Source of the DNA: Saccharibacillus endophyticus
Lineage (GTDB): Bacteria > Bacillota > Bacilli > Paenibacillales > Paenibacillaceae
Length of the DNA stretch: 64,000 nucleotides
Direction of reading: 5' to 3'
NCBI RefSeq assembly: GCF_013185185.1
Contig: NZ_JAAZWE010000005.1
Span: 496,001-560,000, forward strand
Positions 33,430 to 42,422 of this stretch are shown piece after piece. Within the stretch, counting starts at the first letter, position 1. Every line of letters starts with the position of its first letter. Position numbers and translations under genes: made by a program. The notes under the pieces are model-generated. The model ran no database searches and was not told where the DNA came from. It saw nothing but the letters and a program-made list of their open reading frames with translations.

Positions 33430-33557
33430 TGGGAGGCGCTGCGGGAGAGTTCTGTGTCGGGCGCTGTCTCAACCGGGAAATTTCTGATTGAATTAAAAAG
33501 GAGATTCCCGGTTTCAAAGGCTTCCTCTACAGAACTCTCCCTCCGCTGGGGGTTTCC
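33430..33557. repeat. family 2 palindromic element E3
   Basis: Outer perfect 13-bp arms GGGAGAGTTCTGT/ACAGAACTCTCCC (33443 and 33529). Inner stem AACCGGGAA/TTCCCGGTT. The constant strip reads GCGCTGTCTC before and CAAAGGC after the inner stem. Located between the PurBoxes and the plus-strand DUF2512 gene. No gene in 33143-33718 otherwise. Confidence 0.72.
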
Positions 33558-33718
33558 TCGGCATTAAATAGCGGGAAAGGGAAAATAGAACAAGAGCGAG
33601 CTTTTTCTTTTTTCGTTTCCACAAAAAGGTTTAAATTGGGATTTCAAAGGTTAAATTAGGCTTGACTTCCCTGAAGGGCATACAGCATGAAAAATACAGC
33701 GAGGAGAAGGTGAAAAGT

Positions 33719-34096
33719 ATGATCAAGCTGGTAGTTAAAATGTTGGCGAACGCGGTTGTGGTCGTCGGCTTGACGATGTGGTTCGGAGACGCGAGCTTTC
33801 TGAGCGCTTTGCTCGTCGCTCTCTTTCTCGGCGCCGTCGCTTACGTACTTGGCGATATGACGATTCTGCCTGCCGCCGGCAACACCGCAGCCACGGTCGG
33901 CGATGCGGCCTTGACCTATCTTGTTTTGTGGGGCGCTTCTTCGATGCTCGGCTGGAACATCTCGTATTTCGATATTTTCGTGATCGCGTTTATCGTCGGC
34001 ATTTTCGAATTCTTTTTCCATATCTGGCTGCTCCAAGACGGCATTCCCGGCCGCAAAGACAACAACGGCCATGCTCGTTTCCCCGCTCAGCGTTAA
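33719..34096 (+). CDS. DUF2512 (YndM-like) membrane protein
   Basis: A 125-residue protein with four hydrophobic helices (about 3-22, 27-45, 58-78, 84-108), spaced as in the small Bacillales DUF2512/YndM family, which has no known role. Start ATG 33719 is chosen for the nearby GAAGGTG; the longer frame to 33662 lacks one. It is the only plus-strand gene in this part of the core region and ends before a strong terminator. Confidence 0.75.
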   Translation: MIKLVVKMLANAVVVVGLTMWFGDASFLSALLVALFLGAVAYVLGDMTILPAAGNTAATVGDAALTYLVLWGASSMLGWNISYFDIFVIAFIVGIFEFFFHIWLLQDGIPGRKDNNGHARFPAQR

Positions 34097-34170
34097 GCGG
34101 GGAGACGATGTTGATCTCTTTGGAGTTTGATGTCTTTAGAAATGCAACTTTTACTTTTTAGCGCACAGCG

Positions 34171-34205
34171 AAAAGGCACCGGACGATTTATGTCCGGTGC
34201 CTTTT
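34171..34205. terminator. strong intrinsic terminator
   Basis: Perfect 14-bp stem AAAAGGCACCGGAC/GTCCGGTGCCTTTT with a 7-base loop between the DUF2512 gene (plus) and element E4. It would stop transcription from the plus side. Confidence 0.8.
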
Positions 34206-34261
34206 CCTATCCTACTCCACTTTGAATCCGCTGGGTTTGATGGCTTCAAAGTGTCGACAAA

Positions 34262-34426
34262 GCGCAACGTAGCTGGAAGCGAGAAGACGGAGAGAGAAAT
34301 TCAGTTCAAGACGCCTTTGAACTCGGAAAATCCCTTATTCAAATCCCATCCATTTTCCGAGTGAGACAGCGGCTTGAACGAATTTCTCTCGCAGTCTTCT
34401 CGCTTCCCCCGCACACGTAACTTTCG
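34262..34426. repeat. family 2 palindromic element E4 (inverted orientation)
   Basis: Outer 14-bp arms GGAAGCGAGAAGAC/GTCTTCTCGCTTCC (34275 and 34394), second pair GAGAAATTC/GAATTTCTC, inner stem ACTCGGAAAA/TTTTCCGAGT (34321 and 34353). The constant motif appears as ACGCCTTTG and GAGACAGCG, the reverse complement of the others. Lies between the DUF2512 gene and dnaB. Confidence 0.78.
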
Positions 34427-34449
34427 AGGGCAACGTGAGGCCGTAGAAG

Positions 34450-35814
34450 TTACCCGGCGAACGAGTCATGCGCCCGCTCATAATTGACGAACTTATTGAA
34501 GTTCTTCAAAAACACCAGCTCGACCGTGCCTACCGGCCCGTTACGCTGTTTGGCGATGATGATCTCGATGATGTTCTTTTTTTCCGTATCGGCGTTGTAG
34601 TAATCGTCCCGGTACAAGAACGCGACGATGTCGGCATCCTGCTCGATCGAGCCGGATTCCCGAAGGTCGGACATCATCGGGCGTTTGTCTTGACGCTGCT
34701 CAACGCCCCGGCTGAGCTGGGAGAGCGCGATAACCGGAACTTCCAGTTCCCGCGCAATTTGTTTCAACGTACGCGAGATATCGGAGACTTCCTGCTGACG
34801 GTTCTCGCCCGCTTTGCCGCGGCCTTGAATCAGTTGCAAGTAGTCGATGACGATCATGCCGAGTCCGCGTTCCTTTTTGAGTCGGCGGCATTTGGAGCGA
34901 ATATCCGCTACCGTGATGCCCGGCGTATCGTCGATATAAATCTCGGCTTCCGACAAGGATGCGATCCCCATCGTCAGCTTGGTCCAGTCTTCGTCGTTTT
35001 TGAATTCGCCTGTACGCATGATACTCGCGTCCAAGTTGGCTTCGGCGCAGATCATCCGTTGAACGAGCTGAGCCGCCGACATTTCCAGACTGAAAATAGC
35101 GACCGTTTCGCCGGCGCGAACCGAGACGTTTTGCGCGACGTTCAGCGCAAACGCGGTCTTGCCGACGGAAGGACGCGCAGCCAGAATGATCAAGTCGTTG
35201 CGTTGGAATCCGGCCGTCATGCCGTCCAGATCGACGAATCCCGACGGAATGCCCGTGGTTCCGGTATTGCCCGCGGTCTGACTCAAAATTTCGATACGGT
35301 CGAATACTTCCATCAACACGTCGCGTATGGCGATAAAACCGCCGCTTGAGCGGCGGTTCGAAATTTCGAGGATTTTGCGCTCGGCGTCGCTCAGCATCGC
35401 GCCGACGTCTTCGCCGCCGGTATAGCCTTCGCTGACGATTTGCGTCGCGGTGCGAATGAGTCTGCGCAGCATCGCTTTTTCCTCGATCATTTGCGCATAA
35501 TACTCAACGTTGGCGGCCGTCGGAACGCCGTGCGCCAGCTTGGCCAAGTAACTGACCCCGCCGAGATCTTCCAGCTGTCCTTTATCCTTGAGCAGCGAGG
35601 TCAGCGTCACCAGATCGATCGGCTGACTCTCTTCCCCGAGCTGGACCATAGCCTCGAATATCATCTGGTGCGACTTGTCGTAGAAATCGTCGGCCGTGAT
35701 CTTTTCCATGACGGTGATTAGTGCCTCGGCCTGAAGCAGCACCGCGCCGAGCACGGCCTGCTCCGCTTCCAGATTTTGCGGCGGAATCCGATCGAAAAAG
35801 AGATCCTCGCTCAT
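34450..35814 (-). CDS. dnaB: replicative DNA helicase
   Basis: A 454-residue hexameric helicase (DnaC in B. subtilis naming). The N-terminal domain (about 8-110, PPQNLEAEQAVLGAVLL) and RecA-like ATPase with Walker A ARPSVGKTAFALN, and DYLQLIQG and LSQLSRGVEQR motifs are complete. It unwinds the replication fork with DnaI/DnaG. ATG 35814 with GGAGGAATA upstream, right after rplI. Order gdpP-rplI-dnaB is conserved in Bacillales. Confidence 0.97.
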   Translation of the reverse strand: MSEDLFFDRIPPQNLEAEQAVLGAVLLQAEALITVMEKITADDFYDKSHQMIFEAMVQLGEESQPIDLVTLTSLLKDKGQLEDLGGVSYLAKLAHGVPTAANVEYYAQMIEEKAMLRRLIRTATQIVSEGYTGGEDVGAMLSDAERKILEISNRRSSGGFIAIRDVLMEVFDRIEILSQTAGNTGTTGIPSGFVDLDGMTAGFQRNDLIILAARPSVGKTAFALNVAQNVSVRAGETVAIFSLEMSAAQLVQRMICAEANLDASIMRTGEFKNDEDWTKLTMGIASLSEAEIYIDDTPGITVADIRSKCRRLKKERGLGMIVIDYLQLIQGRGKAGENRQQEVSDISRTLKQIARELEVPVIALSQLSRGVEQRQDKRPMMSDLRESGSIEQDADIVAFLYRDDYYNADTEKKNIIEIIIAKQRNGPVGTVELVFLKNFNKFVNYERAHDSFAG

Positions 35815-35815
35815 C

Positions 35816-36259
35816 TTATTCCTCCGAAACCTGAACCTTGAGCGTCGCTTTGACGTCCTTATGAAGTTTGACCGGTACTTGAGTCACGCCGAGCGTGCGA
35901 ATCGGCTCTTCCAGTTCGATTTTTCGTTTGTCGACTTTGAAGCCTTGCTTGGACAATGCTTCGCCGATCTGCTTGCTTGTGATCGCGCCGAACAGACGGC
36001 CGCCTTCGCCGGATTTGGCTTTGATTTGCACCGTGACTTCTTCCAGCTTTTTGCCGAGGTCTACCGCTTCTTGCTTTTCGTTTTCTTTGCGCTTTTCTTC
36101 TGCCGCATGCTGATTTTCAAGCGTCTTCACATTGCCGTCGGTAGCAGGCTTTGCCACTCCGTTTTTAAACAGGAAGTTCTGTGCGTATCCTTCCGATACT
36201 TCCTTCACGTCGCCTTTTTTGCCTTGACCTTTAACGTCTTTCAGAAAAATTACTTTCAT
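35816..36259 (-). CDS. rplI: 50S ribosomal protein bL9
   Basis: A 147-residue protein binding 23S rRNA near the L1 stalk. The N-terminal domain begins MKVIFLKDVKGQGKKGDVKEVSEGYAQNFL, with the long helix about 41-75 and the C-terminal domain ending VPVKLHKDVKATLKVQV. ATG 36259 overlaps the gdpP stop by 4 bases (ATGA), so translation is coupled. Confidence 0.97.
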   Translation of the reverse strand: MKVIFLKDVKGQGKKGDVKEVSEGYAQNFLFKNGVAKPATDGNVKTLENQHAAEEKRKENEKQEAVDLGKKLEEVTVQIKAKSGEGGRLFGAITSKQIGEALSKQGFKVDKRKIELEEPIRTLGVTQVPVKLHKDVKATLKVQVSEE

Positions 36260-38247
36260 TCGAATAGCCCCTCTTCCTTTTCGATATCTTCAAGCACGGC
36301 CATCAGCTTTTTCTCAGCCTCGCGCGGAGAAATATCAAGCTGTACCGCCGCGTTGGTCAAATGCCCGCCGCCGCCCAGGCGTTCCATCACGACCTGTACG
36401 TTGATTTTGCCGAACGAGCGGGCACTTATGGCGGTCAGTCCGTCAGGACGGCTGCCGATGACGAACGACGCGTTCACGTCCGTCATGTTGAGCAGCGTAT
36501 CGGCCGCCTGCGCGATCAACAGCTGCGGGAACTGCCGACCCTCGTCGGTGACGGCGATCGCGACCCCGCCCATCACGACGCGAGCGTTTTTGATAATGTC
36601 TGCTTTCGAGATGTACTCGCTCAAATCCTCTTTCAGCATGCGCTGAACAAGAATCGTATCCGCGCCGCTTCGGCGCAAGAAGCCCGCGGCTTCGAACGTG
36701 CGGGAACCGGTATGCAGCGTAAAATGTTTGGTGTCCATCGTAATGCCGGCTAACAATGTGGTGGCTTCCAGAGGAGTTAACGTCATGTTGTCGTGAATAT
36801 ATTGCAGCAGCTCCGTGACCAATTCGCTGGCGGAAGAAGCATACGGCTCCAAATACACGATCACCGCTTCGTTAATGAATTCCTCGCTGCGGCGATGATG
36901 GTCGATGACCACGACTTGCTTCGCCTTTTGCACAAGCTTGGGTTCGATCGTCAGCGACTGCTTGTGCGTATCGACCACGACAAGCAGCGTTCGTTCGGTC
37001 ATCTGCGCCAATGCTTCTTCCCGGCCGACGAAACGATCGGCCAGCGTTAAGTCGGCGCGGATACGCTCCATCATTTTGCTGATCGACGGGTTATCTCCGT
37101 CCAGCACGATGCTCGCTTCGACCTCCAGACGATCCGCGGCTTTAAGCATGCCGATCGCGGCGCCGATCACGTCCATGTCCGGATTTTGATGCCCCATGAT
37201 CAGCACCCGATCGCTGCGTTTCATCAGATCGCGAAGCGCATGGGCGATAACCCGTGCCCGCACGCGAGTCCGTTTCTCCACCGCGTTGGATCGGCCGCCG
37301 TAGAACGAGAGACGCTGTCCAACCTTGACCGCAGCCTGATCCCCGCCGCGTCCCAGCGCCATATCCAGACTGGATTGCGCCAAAGCCCCGAGTTCGCCGA
37401 TCTTTTCGTTGCCGCAAGCCAGTCCTATGCTGAGCGTCATCGGAACCTTCAAATCGCTTGTCGCTTCGCGTACTTCATCCAAAATGACAAAACGGCTGTT
37501 TTCCAGCTTTTCGAGTGCCGCCTGGTTCAGCAGCATCATGTAACGCTCGCTGGACAGACGTCGCAAATACACATCATACTGGCGTGCCCACCCGTTGATC
37601 AAGCTGGTTGCGCGAGCAATCGTCAATGTACGCTGTTGATCGTCCATCCCCTGAAAAGCTTCATCGAGGTTATCGAACAACAGGATGCCGATCGCCAAAC
37701 TTTCTTTTTCGTAACGTTCGCGCAGCTCCGCCATTTCGGTCATTTTTTGCAGATAGATCAATCGTTCTTCCGGGTACACGCGAACGTCGTAGGTCTCTTT
37801 GCCAACCTCGATCTCCGCCCGTACCAGACTAAGCGGTTCTTTGGATCCGTCTTTTTTATCCCGGGTCAGCGGAGGGAGTCCGGGCAGCAATTCGACCAGA
37901 GGAACCCCGACCACGCTGTCCGTTTGAAACAACTGGGCGACTTGGCGGTTATGCCACTCGATCGTACGCTCGGCATCATACAGCAGCAAGCCGAACGGCA
38001 AGCGACTCGTAATTTCGCCTTCAATGCTATTCACGCGGTAGGAGAGCGTCGTGGTGTATTCGGCCAGTTCATGCCTGAATTTCATCTCTGCCCGAAGCAT
38101 GACGAATATGACGACAAAAACCAAACACAACGCAAGCAAGCCGATCGGCCAGTTATACGCGGTGACAAATGCCGTTAGCGTCAGCAGCAGCAGAAACGCC
38201 CAAACGGTCCGGTAACCGTACCAGCGTTTCAACAAAAAGTTTGGCAT
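36256..38247 (-). CDS. gdpP: cyclic-di-AMP phosphodiesterase GdpP (YybT)
   Basis: A 663-residue membrane enzyme that cuts c-di-AMP to pApA. Two membrane helices (about 14-54), a PAS-like domain (about 75-165), a degenerate GGDEF (about 170-310), then DHH (GHQNPDMDVIGA, DTHKQ, DHHRR) and DHHA1 with GGGGH-type GRLGGGGHLTNAA. All metal-ligand motifs look intact. The neighbours are yybS, rplI and dnaB, and a CBS protein of CbpB type lies one gene further, so c-di-AMP turnover and sensing are clustered. Confidence 0.95.
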   Translation of the reverse strand: MPNFLLKRWYGYRTVWAFLLLLTLTAFVTAYNWPIGLLALCLVFVVIFVMLRAEMKFRHELAEYTTTLSYRVNSIEGEITSRLPFGLLLYDAERTIEWHNRQVAQLFQTDSVVGVPLVELLPGLPPLTRDKKDGSKEPLSLVRAEIEVGKETYDVRVYPEERLIYLQKMTEMAELRERYEKESLAIGILLFDNLDEAFQGMDDQQRTLTIARATSLINGWARQYDVYLRRLSSERYMMLLNQAALEKLENSRFVILDEVREATSDLKVPMTLSIGLACGNEKIGELGALAQSSLDMALGRGGDQAAVKVGQRLSFYGGRSNAVEKRTRVRARVIAHALRDLMKRSDRVLIMGHQNPDMDVIGAAIGMLKAADRLEVEASIVLDGDNPSISKMMERIRADLTLADRFVGREEALAQMTERTLLVVVDTHKQSLTIEPKLVQKAKQVVVIDHHRRSEEFINEAVIVYLEPYASSASELVTELLQYIHDNMTLTPLEATTLLAGITMDTKHFTLHTGSRTFEAAGFLRRSGADTILVQRMLKEDLSEYISKADIIKNARVVMGGVAIAVTDEGRQFPQLLIAQAADTLLNMTDVNASFVIGSRPDGLTAISARSFGKINVQVVMERLGGGGHLTNAAVQLDISPREAEKKLMAVLEDIEKEEGLFE

Positions 38248-38259
38248 GGTTTCCTCACC

Positions 38260-39189
38260 CTATCGTTTCGGTCTTGTAATGAACTCACGCAGCGGGAAGG
38301 CCAGGTCGATAATCCCGATAATGCGCATTGGCGGGAAAATGACCGTCACGATCGCCATCAGGACACTAATCGCCCGATGCCATTTTTTGACGTGTCCGAT
38401 AAAGAACCAGAATCCGATCGCCTGAATGATAAAGCAGAATTGCAGCAAAGGAAGCAGATTGACCGCGGCCATTTTCCAGAATCCGTCTGCCTGATCGTAA
38501 GTCACCATGTCCACGATCAACACGACAAAGTAATAGAAAATCAGCGCGCGCGGAAGCTTCCACTCATGGGCGGCACGAAGTTTGGGAACGGCCACGCCCA
38601 TCGAAGACAAAGTCGGACGAACGATGGCATGCGTGACGACCGCCAGCACGAACGAACTCACGACCATTCCCAGAGGAATCATCATGACCGTTTGGTTAGC
38701 CAGCGCGAAAATGAAATCCGGATTCCACTGATCGCTGCTGATCATCGGACTCATCTCTGCGACAACCAACAGCGGATCGAACGTCTGATGCACGAAATCG
38801 CTCACGTAATCGGACAGGTTAAAACCGAAAATCAATTTTCCTGCGGCAAGCATGACTAAGAGCAGACCGAGCAATGTGCCCATCCCGTACATAATCGTCT
38901 GAAGGGCGGGAGCACGTTTCTTGTACAGATGCCCCATCACGATACCGACAATCAAAAAATAACCGGCCAATATAAGCGTAACGGGTGCCAATGATCCGGA
39001 CAGTATGCCGAGAATCGCCAATACGGGCACGATGTGCAGCCAAAATACGTTTACGCGCAGCGAGGCATAAAGTACGGCTACCGGAACGATCATAACCAGC
39101 AGCGTGATCGCGGACAGCGGCGTTAACAGCGACAGCAGGACCAGCAGGTACAAGATCGCCCACATCGCCGAAGACAAACGCAATTTCAA
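38260..39189 (-). CDS. yybS: YybS family (DUF2232) membrane protein
   Basis: A 309-residue protein with about eight membrane segments and no soluble domain. DUF2232/YybS is found next to gdpP in Bacillales. Its function is unknown. Starts at TTG 39189 with AAGAGGTG upstream. Spacing to gdpP is 12 bp, so one transcript is likely. The polytopic pattern recalls substrate-binding membrane components, but no transport role is shown. Confidence 0.85.
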   Translation of the reverse strand: MKLRLSSAMWAILYLLVLLSLLTPLSAITLLVMIVPVAVLYASLRVNVFWLHIVPVLAILGILSGSLAPVTLILAGYFLIVGIVMGHLYKKRAPALQTIMYGMGTLLGLLLVMLAAGKLIFGFNLSDYVSDFVHQTFDPLLVVAEMSPMISSDQWNPDFIFALANQTVMMIPLGMVVSSFVLAVVTHAIVRPTLSSMGVAVPKLRAAHEWKLPRALIFYYFVVLIVDMVTYDQADGFWKMAAVNLLPLLQFCFIIQAIGFWFFIGHVKKWHRAISVLMAIVTVIFPPMRIIGIIDLAFPLREFITRPKR

Positions 39190-39275
39190 GTAGATTCACC
39201 TCTTGTGCGGATATGAAAGTTTAACATTCATTATAGCATATTCGTAGCGGCGCCCGATACCGAGCGAGCTCCGCG

Positions 39276-39707
39276 TTACGTGCTTTGCGATTCCACGTTT
39301 TGTCTCGGAACGAAGCCTGCGCAGTATTCGATAATTTGGCTGCGGCGCACGATTCCGATAAAACGGCCCCGATCGTCGACGACCGGAACGAAGTTTTGCG
39401 TTTTGGACAGGTTGATCAGGTCCGCCATGTCCGATTCGATCGAGACGGGCTTATTATTCATCCGAAGCGGAAGTTCTTTGAGCATGAAACGTGAAGCGTT
39501 CTCAAAAGTAATGCGGCCTTCGGAACGTTTCATATGCCAAAGGATATCCCCTTCGGTCACCGTTCCGGCATATTGGCCTTCTTTATCGATGATCGGAATT
39601 GCGGTGTACTGATGGTGCTCCATGCGCTCAATCACTTGACGAAGCGTCGCATCAAGCGTCACAAACGCGACTTCATGCTTGGGAAGCAGGAAAAAAGCAA
39701 TATTCAT
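39276..39707 (-). CDS. cbpB: CBS domain protein of the CbpB/DarB type (c-di-AMP binding)
   Basis: A 143-residue protein of two CBS motifs (about 12-64 and 85-140: HQYTAIPIIDKEGQYAGTVTEGDILWHM and NFVPVVDDRGRFIGIVRRSQIIEYC). The opening IAFFLLPKHEVAFV matches the CbpB/DarB (YkuL) group, which binds c-di-AMP and, when free, stimulates RelA or pyruvate carboxylase in relatives. Start ATG 39707 with GAAGGAG upstream. Its place two genes from gdpP supports the assignment, although sequence to that ligand is not proof. Confidence 0.75.
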   Translation of the reverse strand: MNIAFFLLPKHEVAFVTLDATLRQVIERMEHHQYTAIPIIDKEGQYAGTVTEGDILWHMKRSEGRITFENASRFMLKELPLRMNNKPVSIESDMADLINLSKTQNFVPVVDDRGRFIGIVRRSQIIEYCAGFVPRQNVESQST

Positions 39708-39944
39708 AACGGATTTCTCCTTCTTTATTACGTTGTCTTCGCGATCGCAAGCGGCAGCTCGCACTCAAGCAACGCACTATTGGTAAACACGTCGGCGGAC
39801 GGACATTCTTCTGTTCATCACCCGGAAAATAGAACCTTCAATCCGGTGAGCCTCATTTCTATTATAGCTTAAACTATTCCATTGACCATGTTCAAAACGC
39901 AGGTTTATGCTTCGAATAAATTCGTTACTGCAATAACAATGAGC

Positions 39945-40208
39945 GGGAAAATAAAAATAGCGACCGAATGATCGGTCGCTCAACGTATCGAGAAAGTCCA
40001 ACGTAGCTGGAAGACAGAAAGCGGAGAAAGAAATTTAGTGAAAAACGCCTTTGAACTCGGAAAAATTCCTTGTTTAAATCTAATTCAACTTTCCGAGTGA
40101 GACAGCGTTTTGAACGAATTTCTTTTGGAGCTTTCTGGCTTCTCGCGCACGTGTAACTTTCTCCGCAGCCTGAGCAACCGAATAATCGGTCGCTGGTTTT
40201 ATTTTCCC
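39945..40208. repeat. family 2 palindromic element E5 inside a 264-bp inverted repeat
   Basis: The ends carry GGGAAAATAAAA (39945) and TTTTATTTTCCC (40197), then the hairpins AGCGACCGA..TCGGTCGCT (39959-39980) and its mirror near 40173-40194. Inside lie GGAAG/CTTCT-type arms and the core ACTCGGAAAA/TTTCCGAGT with ACGCCTTTG and GAGACAGCG as in E4. On the minus strand each terminal hairpin resembles a terminator (TTTTTATTTT). 39708-39944 shows no gene. Confidence 0.7.
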
Positions 40209-40211
40209 TGA

Positions 40212-41159
40212 TCATACAAGCTTCAACCAAGAAGTTGCACGTTCCGCGAACGAACCGGACCTCGCATATCCGTAATCAAGCAGACGTCCGGCAGCCTGGA
40301 AACTTTTCTCCCGGCTATCTGCTCCCAAAATGACGACGATCAATCGATGTCCGTCGCGCTGCGCCGTACCGGCCACCGAGTACCCTTCTTTTTCCGAGCC
40401 GTAAACCTTCAGCCCGTCCATTCCGCGATAAGCATGAGGCCCTGCAAATTCCGGCAGCATCGCGTTGGTATTCATCATATAAATGCCTCGCGAGCTAATC
40501 TCGGTCTGAGCGACCGACGACATCCGCAGCACTTCGGGATGCTCCTCGATCAAAGCCCGGCATAATACGGCTGCATCTTTGGCGGTCATTCGACTGCCGT
40601 TCGGCAAGCTGTCATCTGTCGGAAGCGCAGACGCGTCGGCAGCCTCGCCCGGCTTAAACAATGCGGATGACGACATGCCGATTCGGCGTGCCTTTTCGTT
40701 CATCATCCAGGCAAAAGACTCTTCCGAGCCGCCCGTATAACGTGCCAGCACCTTCTCCGCTTCACTGGACGACGAAACGGCAAGCCCCATAAACAACTCA
40801 TTCAACGGAATCTGATCATCGGCTCTTAACGAAATTCCGCCTTTGCCGGAATTAGGCTTAACCGATGCTTGAGATACCTTTTCGTCACCGCCGACGCGCA
40901 CTGAATCTTCCCAATCCACATGACCGCCGCGAACCGCATCCAGCACCAGCCATTCGGTCATGAGTTGTGCCATTGCCGGAGCAGCCACTACCCGATCTCC
41001 TTCGGCTTGCCACAATATTTCTCCCGTCTGCGCATCGATCAGAACGGCTGCCGTCGCTTCGACTTTCGGACGACTGGCCAGCAACTGTTGAGGAATCAGC
41101 AGCAATAAGACGGCGATGACGACCAATATGCTCTTTTTCCAAATGCCCCCGTTCTTCAA
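40212..41159 (-). CDS. S11 peptidase-like protein (DacA/DacF fold) lacking all catalytic motifs
   Basis: A 315-residue protein with a signal peptide or anchor (about 9-28) and the fold of D-alanyl-D-alanine carboxypeptidases. The three active-site motifs are altered: SxxK is A-M-A-Q (around residue 62), SxN is SSS, and KTG is KVY (GLKVYGSEKEGY). Surrounding segments are well conserved (MMNEKARRIGM, GMDGLKVYG, GTAQRDGHRLIVVILGA). A carboxypeptidase reaction is therefore unlikely; a binding or scaffolding role is possible. Starts at TTG 41159 with AAAGGAG upstream. It precedes the E5 palindrome and is unlinked to the opp operon by the terminator at 41348-41386. Confidence 0.8.
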   Translation of the reverse strand: MKNGGIWKKSILVVIAVLLLLIPQQLLASRPKVEATAAVLIDAQTGEILWQAEGDRVVAAPAMAQLMTEWLVLDAVRGGHVDWEDSVRVGGDEKVSQASVKPNSGKGGISLRADDQIPLNELFMGLAVSSSSEAEKVLARYTGGSEESFAWMMNEKARRIGMSSSALFKPGEAADASALPTDDSLPNGSRMTAKDAAVLCRALIEEHPEVLRMSSVAQTEISSRGIYMMNTNAMLPEFAGPHAYRGMDGLKVYGSEKEGYSVAGTAQRDGHRLIVVILGADSREKSFQAAGRLLDYGYARSGSFAERATSWLKLV

Positions 41160-41347
41160 ATCGATCCGCTCCTTTCGTTCATTACTCTTATAGACGCACG
41201 AAAATTGATTTTAGTCTACAAAAAGTAAAAAAAATTTAACTATTTTATGAATTTTCTTTTTTTCGCATGATTCTTTCATAAAAGAAGTAACCAATCTATA
41301 TGCGGAATGCACCATAAAGAAAGAACAAAACGACGATCAAAACGAAA

Positions 41348-41386
41348 AAAGCCGAGAATCGAACGTATTGTTCGATTCTCGGCTTT
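41348..41386 (-). terminator. terminator of the opp operon
   Basis: A 17-bp perfect stem AAAGCCGAGAATCGAAC/GTTCGATTCTCGGCTTT with a 5-base loop. On the minus strand it runs into TTTTTTCGTT. 26 bp after the oppF stop. Confidence 0.9.
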
Positions 41387-41411
41387 ATGAAAAGAAGAGC
41401 ACTGAATTCTT

Positions 41412-42422
41412 TTAAGCAAAATGGCAGGCTACAAAATGCTCATTGCCTACGTTGCGGTACTCCGGCACCTGCTCTTTGCAAATGTCCGAAGCCATCGGGC
41501 AGCGGGTATGGAACTTGCAGCCGGAAGGCGGATTGGCCGGGCTCGGAATATCGCCTTGAAGCACGATTCGTTCGCGCTTCAGGGTCGGGTCCGGAACCGG
41601 AATCGCCGACATGAGCGCTTTTGTATAAGGATGCAGCGGATTGCTGAACAGTTCGTCCGTCGGCGCCATCTCCATCATCGTGCCGAGATACATCACGCCT
41701 ACCCGATTGCACAAATGCTCGACGACGCTGAGATCGTGAGAAATGAACAGATAGGTCAGCTGCTTCTCGCTTTGCAGATCGCTGAGCAAGTTGATGATTT
41801 GAGCCTGAATCGATACGTCGAGCGCGGATACCGGTTCATCGGCGACGATGAATTCCGGATTCATGATCAAGGCGCGCGCGATTCCGATCCGTTGACGCTG
41901 ACCGCCGGAGAACTCGTGCGGGAAACGGTCATAGTGATAATCGGCCAAGCCGCAAATTTTCATCGTTTCGATCACGCGTTCTTTAACGTCTTTTCGACTG
42001 ACCAAGCCGTGATCGAGCAGAGCCTCGCCGATCGCTTCGCCGACCTTGATCCGCGGGTTGAGCGAACTGAACGGATCTTGGAACACGATCTGCATCTTGG
42101 TACGAATTTTACGCAGGTCGCTTTTGGACATTTTGTGCATATCTTTACCTTCAAAATACACTTTTCCGTCCGTTTTGTCGTTCAGTCGAAGCAAAGTGCG
42201 ACCGATGGTACTTTTGCCGCAACCCGATTCGCCAACCAGACCGAAAGACTCGCCTTTATTGATCGTGAAGGATACGCCGTCGACTGCTTTTACATCGCCA
42301 ACTCGACGTTGAAATACGCCGCCTGTGATCGGAAAGTACTTTTTGAGATCTTCCACCTGAATGAGGGGTTCGCCGGTACCGCCGACATATGACTTTTCCA
42401 AAGGAGCTGCCGATTCGCTCAT
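41412..42422 (-). CDS. oppF: oligopeptide ABC transporter ATPase OppF
   Basis: A 336-residue ATPase. Walker A GESGCGKS, signature HEFSGGQRQRIGIARAL, Walker B FIVADEPVSALDVS and the C-terminal oligopeptide/dipeptide extension (PASGC-type KFHTRCPMASDIC). ATG 42422 overlaps the oppD stop by 4 bases. With OppD it powers uptake of oligopeptides; the cysteine cluster in the C-terminal tail is typical of OppD/F. Confidence 0.93.
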   Translation of the reverse strand: MSESAAPLEKSYVGGTGEPLIQVEDLKKYFPITGGVFQRRVGDVKAVDGVSFTINKGESFGLVGESGCGKSTIGRTLLRLNDKTDGKVYFEGKDMHKMSKSDLRKIRTKMQIVFQDPFSSLNPRIKVGEAIGEALLDHGLVSRKDVKERVIETMKICGLADYHYDRFPHEFSGGQRQRIGIARALIMNPEFIVADEPVSALDVSIQAQIINLLSDLQSEKQLTYLFISHDLSVVEHLCNRVGVMYLGTMMEMAPTDELFSNPLHPYTKALMSAIPVPDPTLKRERIVLQGDIPSPANPPSGCKFHTRCPMASDICKEQVPEYRNVGNEHFVACHFA

